From Planctomycetota bacterium (GTDB lineage: Bacteria; Planctomycetota; PLA2; JAEUHO01): a stretch of DNA of 64,000 nucleotides. The notes beneath the pieces were generated by a model. It was not told where the DNA came from, did not search any database, and saw only the letters and a list, made by a program, of their open reading frames with translations. Positions 8,091 to 16,956 of the stretch are shown in pieces. The stretch's first letter is position 1, and the number at the start of each line of letters is the position of its first letter. The translations under genes and the position numbers were made by a program. The stretch covers positions 62,001-126,000 of the forward strand of contig JAJDEN010000005.1 in NCBI GenBank assembly GCA_029259775.1. Reading direction: 5' to 3'.

Positions 8091-9586
8091 GCTCCGTCTC
8101 CGTCGCCCGCTGGCACCGCGCGGCCGTGCGCCCATGCCCGCAGCGCATCCACGCTCTCACGCCGGGTGACCGCCAAGGGGCGCGTCGACGCGATCTCCGT
8201 CAGGAGGACCTCCGTCGTCAGCTGCTTGCCTACGGCGAACGCCGCATACAGGCCGGCGACGATCACCTGCTCGATCTCGGCGCCACTGAAGTCCTTGCTA
8301 GCGGCTGCGAGCGCCGCGGTATCGAAGTCCTCCGGGGCGCGATCACGGCGGGCCAGATGTACGTCGAAGATCGCGCGGCGCTCCCCCGACGTGGGCAGAT
8401 CGACGAAGAAGATCTCGTCGAAGCGGCCCTTGCGCATGAGTTCGGGAGGCAGCTGCGACACATCGTTGCACGTCGCGACGAGGAACACGGGCGACGTCCG
8501 GTCCTGCAGCCAGCCCAGCAACCTACCGAAGATGCGGCGCGAGAGGCCACCGTCGGAGTCGGCGCTGCCTGCGTAGGCGAAGGCCTTCTCGATCTCATCC
8601 ACCATGAGCACACAAGGCGCCATGTGCTCTGCCGTGCGCAGGGCGCGCTCGAGGTTCTTGTCCGACTCTCCGATGAACTTGTCGTAGATGCGGCCCGCTT
8701 CGAGGCGCAGCAGGGGCAGCCGCCAATCGTGGGCGATCGCCTTGGCCACGAGGCTCTTGCCGCAGCCCTGCACGCCGAGGAGCATCAACCCCTTCGGAGG
8801 CGGCAGGCCAAACTCCTTGGCCTCACGACCGTACGCGTGGCGACGGCGGAGCAGCCACTGCTTCAGGTTGCCCAGGCCGCCGACATCCTCCAGGGAGACG
8901 TCGACCGGTACGTACTCGAGGACGCCGCCTTCTTGCAACATGCGACGCTTCATCTCGAGCACGCCCTCGATGTCCTCGCCCGAGAGAATCAGGTCGTCTG
9001 CCACGCAGCGCTTGAGAGCGCGTTCGGCCTCGGCCCATGTCAGCCCCTTGAGGGTCTCGATGAGCCGATCGAAGCCTGCCTCATCGAGGGCGACCTGGAC
9101 CGGAGCGGCCACGGAGAAGTCGTGGATGACGCGCCGCGCGAGCGTGTGCAGCTCGTCTTGCGTCGGGTGCGGCAGGCGCCACGAGGCACAGAGGGGCCGT
9201 AGCGCTGGAGGGAGTTCGATGTCGGGGCCCGAGATCACGATCGTCCGCCGATCGCCATCGAAATGCCGGGCGAGGTCGAGGATGCGCCGCTGGGTCTCCG
9301 CGTCGTTCACCCACTGCTGGAGGTCGCGAAAGAGGAACAGGGCCTCGCGCTGCATGCGGACCGCGGCATCGAACGCCTGCTCGAGGCTCTTGCCGCGGTT
9401 GAGCGCGTTCATGGATCCCGATCGGCGGAGGCCCCGCGTGAGGGTCCAGACATAGAGCGGCATGTCGAGTTTGCGGGCCGCCCGGGCCAGCAGTTCCTCG
9501 ATGCGCTCCTCGTCCACGCCATGCACCGCGATCAGCGGGAGCCGCGACCGGATCAGGAGCTCCAGTTCCGTTTGCGCGTCGATCAT
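8087..9586 (-). CDS. AAA+ ATPase, Ycf46-like
   Basis: The 499-residue protein has an N-terminal region resembling the Ycf46 group (ELELLIRSRLPLIAVHGVDEERIEELL). A classical AAA module follows, with Walker A GVQGCGKS near residue 270, Walker B VLMVDEIEKAF near 324, and a second region of homology RRIFGRLLGWLQDRTSPVFLVATCN. Conserved FDEIFFVDLP and GAEIEQVI (sensor 2/lid) elements complete the fold. The family uses ATP to remodel protein partners; the target is unknown. The ATG start is clear. The 3' end overlaps the HEAT-repeat gene by four bases, so the two probably form a pair in which the HEAT protein is partner or adaptor. Confidence 0.88.
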   Translation of the reverse strand: MIDAQTELELLIRSRLPLIAVHGVDEERIEELLARAARKLDMPLYVWTLTRGLRRSGSMNALNRGKSLEQAFDAAVRMQREALFLFRDLQQWVNDAETQRRILDLARHFDGDRRTIVISGPDIELPPALRPLCASWRLPHPTQDELHTLARRVIHDFSVAAPVQVALDEAGFDRLIETLKGLTWAEAERALKRCVADDLILSGEDIEGVLEMKRRMLQEGGVLEYVPVDVSLEDVGGLGNLKQWLLRRRHAYGREAKEFGLPPPKGLMLLGVQGCGKSLVAKAIAHDWRLPLLRLEAGRIYDKFIGESDKNLERALRTAEHMAPCVLMVDEIEKAFAYAGSADSDGGLSRRIFGRLLGWLQDRTSPVFLVATCNDVSQLPPELMRKGRFDEIFFVDLPTSGERRAIFDVHLARRDRAPEDFDTAALAAASKDFSGAEIEQVIVAGLYAAFAVGKQLTTEVLLTEIASTRPLAVTRRESVDALRAWAHGRAVPAGDGDGA

Positions 9587-9645
9587 GGGGCGCCGCCTTG
9601 CATCGGCGTCACTCTACCCCCCGAACCCGCCTGGCGGCCTGCCTC

Positions 9646-11235
9646 CTAGCCCGCACGGCAGAAGGTCTCCGCCGAAGCCAACTCCCAGTCGGTGCGGTAG
9701 GGCGCAGGCACGCTCTCCCCGAGCAGCGCGCCCTCGGGCAGGTAGTGGTAGATCTGGCTGTAGTTGAGCGAGCTGAGGGCATCCACGCGGCGCCAGACGT
9801 GGCGCGGCGCGATGTCTTCCGGAGCCTCGAGCCCGGCCGCCCCGAGCAACTCCTGGAAGCTGTGCATCGTCTCGCGGTGGTAGTTGTGCACGCGGGACGC
9901 CTTGTCACTGACGACGAGCCCCCTCACCAGGCCCGCATCCTGGGTCGCCACGCCCACGGGGCAGTGGTTCGAGTTGCAACGGCGCGCCTGGATGCAGCCG
10001 AGCGCGAACATGAACGCGCGCGCGGAAGCACACAGGTCGGCCCCCATGGCCATCGCCCGGAGCATGTGGAAGCCCGTGATGATCTTGCCGGTCGCGATGA
10101 TCTTGATCTTGTCGCGCAGCCCGCAACCGACCAGGGCGTTGTGCACGAAGACAACGCCCTCGCGCATGGGCCAGCCCACCGAGTTGCTGAACTCGAACGG
10201 TGCGGCGCCCGTGCCCCCCTCGCCGCCATCTACGGCGATGAAGTCCGGCGTGATGCCCGTCTCCAGCATGGCCTTGCAGATGCTGAAGATCTCGACGCGG
10301 TCCCCAACGCAGAGCTTGAAGCCAACGGGCTTGCCACCTGACAACTTCCGCAACTCGGCCACGAAGGCGACAAGACCCAGAGGTGTGTCGAACGCCCTGT
10401 GGCTGGGGGGCGAATCGACGCGCATGCCGGCGGGCACACCGCGGATCGCGGCGATCTCCTCCGTCACCTTGCGCGCCGGCAGGATGCCGCCGTGCCCCGG
10501 CTTCGCCCCTTGGCTCAGTTTCAGCTCGATCATCTTCACGCTATCCAGCGCGGCCAACGCCTGGAAACGCTCCGGCGAGAAGCCCCCGTCCGGCGCGCGG
10601 CAGCCGAAGTACCCCGTACCGAACTGGAAGATCAGGTCCCCGCCCGCCGCGAGGTGGTACGGGCTGATGCCGCCTTCGCCCGTGTTCTGGGCGAAGGCGC
10701 CCGCCTTGGCGCCGCCGTTGAGTGCCGCGATGGCGGCACTGCTGAGCGAGCCGAAGCTCATCGCCGAGACGTTGAGGTAGGACGCGTCGTAGGGTTGCGT
10801 GCAGTCGGGCCCGCCCACCCGCACGCGCGGGATCTCCTTGGAGGGGCCGCGCGCGGCCAAGGAGTGGTTCATCCACTCATAGCCGACCCGGTACACATCG
10901 TTCTGCGTCCCGAAGGGCAGGGAGTCGAGGACGCCCTTGGCGCGCTGGTAGGCCACGGCGCGAAACTCGCGGTTGAACGGGGCGCCGTCCGTATTGGATT
11001 CGATGAAGTACTGCTGGATCTCTGGCCGGATCGCCTCGAACGCGTACCGGAACCGACCGATCAGCGGCCAGTTCCGGAGGACCGCGTGGCGCGTCTGAAG
11101 CGTATCGCGAACGCCCAAGGCCACGAGGGGGACGAGCAGGACGAAGATCCACAGCGCATGCCGCCACGACAGCGACCACGCAGCGACGCTCGCGAGCAGC
11201 AGGAACGAGACGATGTAGAACCAGCGACGGAACAT
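9646..11235 (-). CDS. FMN-binding glutamate synthase family protein, membrane-anchored
   Basis: The 529-residue protein has two hydrophobic segments in the first 40 residues, then a glutamate-synthase-like FMN/TIM-barrel domain. Signatures include SAMSFGSLSSAAIAALN, NTGEGGISPYH, LSQGAKPGHGG and AVDGGEGGTGAAP. The CIQARRCNSNHCPVG stretch gives three Cys spaced for a 3Fe-4S cluster. It lacks the glutaminase domain of full GltB, like stand-alone YerD-type homologues, so true glutamate synthesis is uncertain. GGAGG precedes the ATG. It is divergent from the EEP-fold gene across a 71-base gap. Confidence 0.92.
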   Translation of the reverse strand: MFRRWFYIVSFLLLASVAAWSLSWRHALWIFVLLVPLVALGVRDTLQTRHAVLRNWPLIGRFRYAFEAIRPEIQQYFIESNTDGAPFNREFRAVAYQRAKGVLDSLPFGTQNDVYRVGYEWMNHSLAARGPSKEIPRVRVGGPDCTQPYDASYLNVSAMSFGSLSSAAIAALNGGAKAGAFAQNTGEGGISPYHLAAGGDLIFQFGTGYFGCRAPDGGFSPERFQALAALDSVKMIELKLSQGAKPGHGGILPARKVTEEIAAIRGVPAGMRVDSPPSHRAFDTPLGLVAFVAELRKLSGGKPVGFKLCVGDRVEIFSICKAMLETGITPDFIAVDGGEGGTGAAPFEFSNSVGWPMREGVVFVHNALVGCGLRDKIKIIATGKIITGFHMLRAMAMGADLCASARAFMFALGCIQARRCNSNHCPVGVATQDAGLVRGLVVSDKASRVHNYHRETMHSFQELLGAAGLEAPEDIAPRHVWRRVDALSSLNYSQIYHYLPEGALLGESVPAPYRTDWELASAETFCRAG

Positions 11236-11306
11236 GCCTACCTCCGGACGGCGCCAGGGTACACGGTCACGGCGGAAGTCAGCGCCTGCCCTGCTACCTT
11301 GACAGC

Positions 11307-12254
11307 ATGACGTCTCGTGGCGCGCACATCTTGCTCCTGCTTCTCATGGCAGCTTCGATCGCCCTGCACGATGGCGCGGGTGCCGATGCCGCGCCGCCCC
11401 CCACGGCTCCCCCTCGGGCAGGCCCGCCGGCGCCTGCGACGAGCGCGACCCTGCGCATCGCCACCTTCAACGCCTGGCTGATCCCCATCGTGTCGAAGGA
11501 CCGCGGCGCGCGCCTCGCACGGATGCCCTCCGCCCTCACGGCCCTGGACATCGACGTCCTGTGCTTGCAGGAGGTCTGGTTCGGCACGGATCAGTCACGC
11601 CTGCTGCGGGCCCTGCGCACCACCTACCCGCATGTCCTTCGCGGTGGCGGCGGCCTCATGATCTTCTCCAAGCTGAAAATCGTCGACAGCACGTGGGTCG
11701 CCTTCCCACGCTACCCCGGGCTCTCCCTGGCCGAGCAGCTCGCGGGCAAGGGGTTGCTCGAGGCCATCGTCGAGACGCCGGCGGGCAGGATTCGGGTGGT
11801 GACGAGCCATCTCGCGCTGGCCTTCGGTCCCGGCAACCCGCGCACGAAACAGTTGGCCTTCCTGCTGCGGCGCCTGGCCAAGCAGCGCGATCTGCCCCTC
11901 GTGCTCGCCGCCGATCTCAACACGTGGCCCGTGGATCAAGGTCGGCTCGCGCCGGACTACATGCGGCTTCTCCAAGCGGGCTTCCTCGACGTCAAGGCCC
12001 CGCGTCGCGATGCGCTGGGCCGCTACCACCCAGGCTCGCCCACACGCATCGGCTGGCCGCGACCGGCCCGGAAGCCCACGACGGGGTGGTACCCGGACCA
12101 CGTGCTCTATCGCGCAGGCACGGCGGGCAAGCTCGCGCTCACGAGCTTCCGTTTCGCCTTGGACGAGCGCGGCACGGCCCTCTCCGACCACAACCTGCTC
12201 TGTGCGAAGCTGAAGCTCACCGCGTTGCCTCGCGTCCGAACGTCGGCCCGCTGA
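11307..12254 (+). CDS. Secreted endonuclease/exonuclease/phosphatase-fold hydrolase
   Basis: The 315-residue protein has a signal peptide, then an Ala/Pro-rich linker and an EEP domain from about residue 48. Fold motifs in order are IATFNAW, LCLQEVWF (metal-binding Glu), a conserved TSHLA, AADLNTWPVDQG (Asp/Asn), GWYPDHVLY and the C-terminal LSDHNLL (Asp-His). The set resembles neutral-sphingomyelinase or phosphodiesterase-type EEP enzymes more than DNA repair nucleases, and secretion fits. Substrate is unproven. The TGA overlaps the ATG of the following sirtuin gene by one base. Confidence 0.88.
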   Translation: MTSRGAHILLLLLMAASIALHDGAGADAAPPPTAPPRAGPPAPATSATLRIATFNAWLIPIVSKDRGARLARMPSALTALDIDVLCLQEVWFGTDQSRLLRALRTTYPHVLRGGGGLMIFSKLKIVDSTWVAFPRYPGLSLAEQLAGKGLLEAIVETPAGRIRVVTSHLALAFGPGNPRTKQLAFLLRRLAKQRDLPLVLAADLNTWPVDQGRLAPDYMRLLQAGFLDVKAPRRDALGRYHPGSPTRIGWPRPARKPTTGWYPDHVLYRAGTAGKLALTSFRFALDERGTALSDHNLLCAKLKLTALPRVRTSAR

Positions 12255-12997
12255 TGGAGATCCGGATCGAGAGTTTCGAGCGCATCGTCTTCTTCACGGG
12301 TGCGGGTCTGTCGGCCGAGAGCGGCCTGCCCACCTACCGCGGTGCGGGCGGGATCTGGGGCTCGTATGCCTACGAGGACTACGCCTGCCAGCGCGCCTTC
12401 GATCGCGACCCGGGCAAGGTGTGGGACTTCCACGACGAGCGACGACGCGTCATGGGCGCGGCCCAGCCATCCCAGGCGCACACCTTGATCGCCGCCGTCC
12501 AGCAACGCCTGCCCGCGACGCGGATCGTCACCCAGAACATCGATGGCCTGCACCAACGCGCCGGCGCCTCGGCCGTCACGGAGCTTCACGGCAGCGTCTG
12601 GCGCGTGCGCTGTGCGTGCCATGGCGGCGCTCGGGCGAACCATGAGGTGCCGATCGCTCCGCGTACCTGCCCCGCCTGTGGCGCGTGGCTGCGACCGGAC
12701 ATCGTCTGGTTCGAGGATGCGATGCCGCCGGCCCCGATCGAGGCGGCCATGGAAACCTTGGCCGCCTGCGACCTGCTTGTCTCGGTCGGCACGTCCGGGG
12801 TCGTCTATCCCGCCGCGCAACTACCCCAGATCGCTCAGCAGGCAGGCGCCCTCTGCATCGAGATCAACCCGGAGTCGACAGCCGTCTCCGGGGGCTACGC
12901 CCTCCACATGCGCACGACGGCCTCCGCCGGCCTGGCCCAGCTGTGGCCTAGCCTGGCCGAGGGGCACGGTGTGGCTGAGGATCAGTCGGCGAGGTAG
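12254..12997 (+). CDS. SIR2-family NAD-dependent protein deacylase (sirtuin 2 of 2)
   Basis: The start is the ATG overlapping the upstream TGA (TGATG), giving 247 residues. The 478-residue ORF is an artificial extension through the EEP gene. Motifs are FFTGAGLSAESGLPTYRG, TQNIDGLH, catalytic His in ELHGS, and SVGTSGVVYPAA. The first zinc pair reads CAC (C-x-C) rather than the usual C-x-x-C, while the second is CPAC. RPDIVWFED and EINPEST are standard. The family deacylates lysines using NAD+. The 3' end overlaps the end of the convergent M20 gene by 16 bases. Pairing with a secreted hydrolase gene has no obvious functional logic. Confidence 0.9.
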   Translation: MEIRIESFERIVFFTGAGLSAESGLPTYRGAGGIWGSYAYEDYACQRAFDRDPGKVWDFHDERRRVMGAAQPSQAHTLIAAVQQRLPATRIVTQNIDGLHQRAGASAVTELHGSVWRVRCACHGGARANHEVPIAPRTCPACGAWLRPDIVWFEDAMPPAPIEAAMETLAACDLLVSVGTSGVVYPAAQLPQIAQQAGALCIEINPESTAVSGGYALHMRTTASAGLAQLWPSLAEGHGVAEDQSAR

Positions 12998-14151
12998 CGA
13001 TGCGCGACGCCGGCGAGCATGCGCGCACCGATGGGCAGCGCGCCCTCGTCGATGTCGAAGAACGGGGAGTGATGCGGGTGCACCTTGCCCGCTTGCTCGT
13101 TGCGCGAGCCGACGAAGAAGTAGCAGCCCGGGACCAGCGCGAGGATCTCCGCGAAGTCCTCGCCGCCCAACGTGCGCTGGACGACGATGTTCTCCGGGCC
13201 CACGACCTCGCGAGCCACCTCACGCACGAGTTCCGCCATCGCGGGGTCGTTCACGGTGGGACGCATCAAGCGCTCCAGCTCGATCTCGGCCGTACACCCG
13301 AAGCCCTTCGCGGTTGACGTCGCCACGCGTTCGATGTGGCCGGGCAGTTCCCGCCATACGTTGTCATCGAAACTGCGCGCCGTGCCCCGGAGCTCCACCT
13401 GATCCGGAATGATGTTGAAGGCCTCGCCGCCATGGATCGCTCCGATGGTGACGACGGCGGCTTGCAGCGGATCGACGTTGCGCGCGACGATCTGCTGCAG
13501 GGCGGTCACGATGTGCGCCGCCGCCAGCACGGGGTCACGCGTCTCCTGGGGCATCGCGCCATGGCCACCCGTGCCGCGCACGATCACGGTGAACTCATCG
13601 ACCGCCGCCATGAAGGGCCCGTCCACGATGGCGACCTTGCCCACCTCCAGGTGGTTCCACAGGTGGATGCCGAAGGCGGCATCGACCTTCGGGTCCTTGA
13701 GTACGCCGTCCTCGATCATGGCGACCGCACCGTTGCCGCCCTCCTCCGCCGGCTGGAACATGAGCTTGATCGTTCCGCGGGCCGGCGGCGCGGCGCGCTT
13801 GAGCATGCGCGCGGCGGTCAGGGCCATCGCCGTGTGTCCATCGTGGCCACAGGCGTGCATGATGCCGGCGTTCTGCGAGACATACGGGACGTCGTTCTGT
13901 TCCTGCAGGGGCAGCGCATCCATGTCGGCCCGCAGGATCACGCAGCGCCCGGACGCCTCCCCGTCGAGCAAGGCTGTGACCCCCGTCCGTCCCACACCCG
14001 TGCGGGGTTCGTAGCCGAGCCCCTCCAAGCGTTCGCTGACCAGGGCCGCCGTGCGGTCCTCCTCGTAGCGCAACTCCGGGTGGGCGTGGATGTCCCGGCG
14101 GGTGCTCACGAGCTCTTCGATCTCGGTCTCGGTGGGCATCAGATCGGTCAT
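12982..14151 (-). CDS. M20-family amidohydrolase (hippurate hydrolase / N-acyl amino acid hydrolase type)
   Basis: I start at the ATG at 14151 (MTDLMPTETEIEELV), giving 389 residues, because the longer ORF adds 32 residues without coding character. Motifs are RRDIHAHPELRYEE, LRADMDALPL, the metal-binding CGHDGHTAMAL, EEGGNGA, the dimerisation-domain GHGAMPQETRDPV and a terminal HHSPFFD. This is the pattern of M20D amidohydrolases, which cleave N-acyl groups from amino acids such as hippurate. No signal peptide is seen, so it is probably cytoplasmic. It is divergent from a HEAT-protein gene and convergent with sirtuin 2. Confidence 0.92.
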   Translation of the reverse strand: MTDLMPTETEIEELVSTRRDIHAHPELRYEEDRTAALVSERLEGLGYEPRTGVGRTGVTALLDGEASGRCVILRADMDALPLQEQNDVPYVSQNAGIMHACGHDGHTAMALTAARMLKRAAPPARGTIKLMFQPAEEGGNGAVAMIEDGVLKDPKVDAAFGIHLWNHLEVGKVAIVDGPFMAAVDEFTVIVRGTGGHGAMPQETRDPVLAAAHIVTALQQIVARNVDPLQAAVVTIGAIHGGEAFNIIPDQVELRGTARSFDDNVWRELPGHIERVATSTAKGFGCTAEIELERLMRPTVNDPAMAELVREVAREVVGPENIVVQRTLGGEDFAEILALVPGCYFFVGSRNEQAGKVHPHHSPFFDIDEGALPIGARMLAGVAHRYLAD

Positions 14152-14290
14152 GGCGTTGCTCCCGGCCCCCGCAGGAGGGCCATGTTGGGGGCTCTGGGGG
14201 GCGACGGCGCAGGATAGCCCCGACGGGCCGTCCTTGAAGCGCGACATTTCGCCGTCGCGGGGGTATCAGCGAGCAATCCGGGAGACGCTC

Positions 14291-15208
14291 ATGTCCGCAC
14301 GATACCTCGTTTGGGCCGCGCTCGTCCGCGCGGCCGTGATGACGGCCCTTCTGCTGGCCCCTCTGCTGGCCTTCGTAGGCGCCCCTGCGCTGGTCTGGGC
14401 GGAGGACGCCCCGAGCCCGGACACCAAGCGCGTCGACACGGAGAGCAGGAGTGCGAAGGAGCAGGCCGCGGAGCTGCTCGCCGCCTTCAAGGACAAGGAC
14501 CCCTCCGTCAAGGTAAGGGCCATCGAGGCCGCCGAGGCTTTGCAGCATGCGTCGCTGGTCACGCCCCTCGTCAAGCTGCTCGGTGACAAGGAACTGGGCG
14601 TACGCCTCGCGGCCATCGACGCCCTGGCGAAGCGCTCCGACCAGGCCGATCGCAAGAAGGCCGGCGCCGGGATGGCCGCACGCCTGAAGCGGCTCTCGAA
14701 GGGCAAGGCCGACAACGAGGAGCTGCTCGCGGTGATCAAGGCCACGGGCGAGCTCGGCCAGGTGTCGGGCATCAAGCCGCTCTTGGATCCGATCAAGCTC
14801 GACATGGAAATGGCCGAGGTGAACGCGCGGATCAGTGCAGCGGCTGACATCCCCCACGCGGACACCGTCGAGGCGCTCATCGACTTCCTCGCCCTGGGGC
14901 GCCGCGGCGGACGCGGGTCGCACCGCAACGCCGCGCACAAGGCGCTCGTGACGTTGACGGGCGCGAACCCCAAGGACCATCGTTCCGCGGGCAAGGACGC
15001 TGACCGCTGGCGCGCTTGGTGGAAGGACAACAAGAAGACCTTCGACTTCGAGGCTCTGCAGCAGGCGCGGCAGGAAGCCGCTGCCCAGAAAGCCGAGAAG
15101 GCCGAGCGCAAGAAGAAGGCCCGCGAGGACCGGAAGAAGAAGCAGCGAGAGAAGACGAAGAAGAAGCCGTCCAAGCCGGCGCCGAAGAAGCCGCCGGCCA
15201 TCGACTGA
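14291..15208 (+). CDS. Secreted HEAT-repeat protein with Lys-rich tail
   Basis: The ATG at 14291 follows GGGAGA and begins a signal peptide ending near LVWAEDAP. The protein has 305 residues. The middle has about four HEAT-like helical repeats (VKVRAIEAAEALQHASLV and VRLAAIDALAKRS). A short WRAWWKDNKK element follows, a motif I associate with planctomycete HEAT proteins. The last 60 residues are Lys/Arg/Glu/Pro-rich (REDRKKKQREKTKKKPSKP). No catalytic motif is visible. A protein-binding envelope role is inferred. It is convergent with the TrmH-like gene. Confidence 0.8.
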   Translation: MSARYLVWAALVRAAVMTALLLAPLLAFVGAPALVWAEDAPSPDTKRVDTESRSAKEQAAELLAAFKDKDPSVKVRAIEAAEALQHASLVTPLVKLLGDKELGVRLAAIDALAKRSDQADRKKAGAGMAARLKRLSKGKADNEELLAVIKATGELGQVSGIKPLLDPIKLDMEMAEVNARISAAADIPHADTVEALIDFLALGRRGGRGSHRNAAHKALVTLTGANPKDHRSAGKDADRWRAWWKDNKKTFDFEALQQARQEAAAQKAEKAERKKKAREDRKKKQREKTKKKPSKPAPKKPPAID

Positions 15209-15225
15209 GGCACGTTCCTTCCTAG

Positions 15226-15789
15226 CTAGTCGCCCTGCATCTGACGACCGAGAATCTCATAGAGCACGGCGCTGGCGCACGTCGCGACGTTGAGGCTGTT
15301 CGTGATCCCCCGGACGGGCAGCTCCACGATCGTGTCCGCCAGGCTGACGAGCTCGTCACGGACGCCGCGCCGCTCGTGACCGAAGACGAGCACGGTCTTC
15401 GTGCCGTACGCGGCAGTGCGCCACGAGGTCGTACCCTCCCCCTGCTCGAGAACGGCCACGGTCCACCCCTCGCGCTGCAGCCGCCGCACCTCGGTGACGG
15501 GATCGTCGATGTGGCGCCACGGCAGCACATCGAGGCTGCCGCCGACGCCTGTCTTGCGGATCCGGTTCGTCGCATGCTCGCTTACCCCGGGGTACGCGGT
15601 GATGCCCGTGAGCCAGAGCGCTTCCACATTCAGGCAGTCGCACAGGCGGAACATGAGCCCGACATTGACGGCCGACCGGATGTCGTCGAGCACGACGATC
15701 ACCGGCAGACGCGTGGCGTCGCGCTCGGCCTGGGAAGGACGTGTCCCTACGAGCTCGTCCGTCGAGTGGCGGCGGAAGGGCGCGGTCAT
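15226..15789 (-). CDS. TrmH/SpoU-family RNA 2'-O-methyltransferase
   Basis: The 187-residue SPOUT methyltransferase has the three family motifs in order: RSAVNVGLMFRLCD, LVFGHERRGV and LPVRGITNSLNVATCASAVLYE. The family methylates ribose 2'-O in tRNA or rRNA using S-adenosylmethionine through a knotted fold. There is no extra RNA-binding domain, so it is a compact TrmH/TrmL-like protein. The exact nucleotide target is not predictable. Its ATG overlaps the stop of the phosphoribosyltransferase gene upstream (ATGA). Confidence 0.92.
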   Translation of the reverse strand: MTAPFRRHSTDELVGTRPSQAERDATRLPVIVVLDDIRSAVNVGLMFRLCDCLNVEALWLTGITAYPGVSEHATNRIRKTGVGGSLDVLPWRHIDDPVTEVRRLQREGWTVAVLEQGEGTTSWRTAAYGTKTVLVFGHERRGVRDELVSLADTIVELPVRGITNSLNVATCASAVLYEILGRQMQGD

Positions 15790-16331
15790 GCCTTCCCCTC
15801 GGCCCTGTCACGGTCTTCCGCTGGACTCCAGGGGAAGATCACCCACCGATCCGTGGCCAGACGAGAGGCAACCCACACACCCTGGCCGTCTGCGGCGGAG
15901 GCATCATCAGGACGCCACCCGAGACCGAACCGCTGGGGCAGGGCCTGCTGCGTCTCGCGCATCACCAGGGCCGCACGGTGGGCCTCGGGATAGAGGCCCG
16001 CCAGGAAGCGCAGCGTCTCCCCCGAGTCCACGATCTCATCTACGAGGAGGGTCCGGTTGCCGTCGCCGCTGGGCCCGGCACGGGAAGGCGCGGCCCCGAT
16101 CAGCGTGGGCTGCGGGAGTTTCGTCCCCCCGTCGTAGAGACGCACCTGCACACTCTCGATGCGCTTGACGCCCAGATGCGTCGCGACGAGTACGGCGGGC
16201 ACGAGTCCGCCGCGCGCGATACCGACGACGCGATCGAACGCCGCAACACCGCAGACCGCGGGAAGTCGAGCCGCCAGGTCGCGCGACCATGCGTCCACGT
16301 CCTGCCAGGTAACGGTGTTGCGGTGCGTCAT
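15786..16331 (-). CDS. Phosphoribosyltransferase, xanthine-guanine (Gpt)-like
   Basis: I start at the ATG at 16331 (MTHRNTVTWQDVDAW), giving 181 residues, because this aligns by eye with the N-terminus of E. coli Gpt-type enzymes (VTW, then RxLAxRL). Motifs are GIARGGLVPAVLVA and the PRPP loop LLVDEIVDSGETL, with YPEAH and WVIFPWSP near the C-terminus, again Gpt-like. The family salvages purine bases with PRPP. The TrmH-like gene overlaps by four bases downstream. It is divergent from the gamma-glutamylcyclotransferase-like gene. An upstream ATG at 16364 is possible but unneeded. Confidence 0.82.
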   Translation of the reverse strand: MTHRNTVTWQDVDAWSRDLAARLPAVCGVAAFDRVVGIARGGLVPAVLVATHLGVKRIESVQVRLYDGGTKLPQPTLIGAAPSRAGPSGDGNRTLLVDEIVDSGETLRFLAGLYPEAHRAALVMRETQQALPQRFGLGWRPDDASAADGQGVWVASRLATDRWVIFPWSPAEDRDRAEGKA

Positions 16332-16410
16332 CTCGAACGGGACGATACCAAACAGGTTCTGCATGTGGGCTTTGCCGTGCACTCCTGGCGGAAGTACCTT
16401 GGTCCATGGC

Positions 16411-16956
16411 ATGGGGACGCCGACAGCGCACACTCCTGATCTTGCCGTGTTTGCGTACGGCACCCTGAAGCAGGGCTTTCACAACCACGCGCACTACTGC
16501 CGTGGCGTGAAACAGGTCCTGCCCGCCTCTACGTGGGGACGGCTCTATCTCTGGGAGCCTGGTGTTCCCATCATGGATGTTCCTCGCGAACGGGTCGAGA
16601 TCGTAGGGTCGCAGAATGGCCCTGGAGATCTCGATGCCGCGGCAGGCTTGGTCGGACGGCAAAGGAAGCCTCCTTCGATGCGCATGGGACCCCAGCGCCG
16701 ATGGCGCAAGATCGCAGGCGAGCTCCTGATCTTCCCGGACGCCAAGCCCCGTTTGGCCATATTGGACGCCCTGGAGGGATTCAGCCCGCGTGCGGGCAAG
16801 CGTGGGTACGAGCGCGTCCTGATGCCGGTTCGCGTGCTGCCCTCTCCCTACGCGCCCAAGGGCACTCGACTCGCCTGGACGTACGTCCTCCCCCAGGACG
16901 AGCCCCCTCCCAGCCAGCCGCTGGACCTGATCGACTGGCAACCGGGGCGGGCATGA
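16411..16956 (+). CDS. Gamma-glutamylcyclotransferase (AIG2/GGCT)-like protein
   Basis: The 181-residue protein opens with LAVFAYGTLKQGF, the YGTL substrate-binding motif of the GGCT fold. It also has ILDALEGF, carrying the usual catalytic-position Glu, and ends in WTYVLPQDEPP. The family converts gamma-glutamyl amines or amino acids to 5-oxoproline. An insertion of about 40 residues between the first strand and the LLIFPDAK region is longer than in small family members. Its TGA overlaps the next gene's start (ATGA). Confidence 0.82.
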   Translation: MGTPTAHTPDLAVFAYGTLKQGFHNHAHYCRGVKQVLPASTWGRLYLWEPGVPIMDVPRERVEIVGSQNGPGDLDAAAGLVGRQRKPPSMRMGPQRRWRKIAGELLIFPDAKPRLAILDALEGFSPRAGKRGYERVLMPVRVLPSPYAPKGTRLAWTYVLPQDEPPPSQPLDLIDWQPGRA

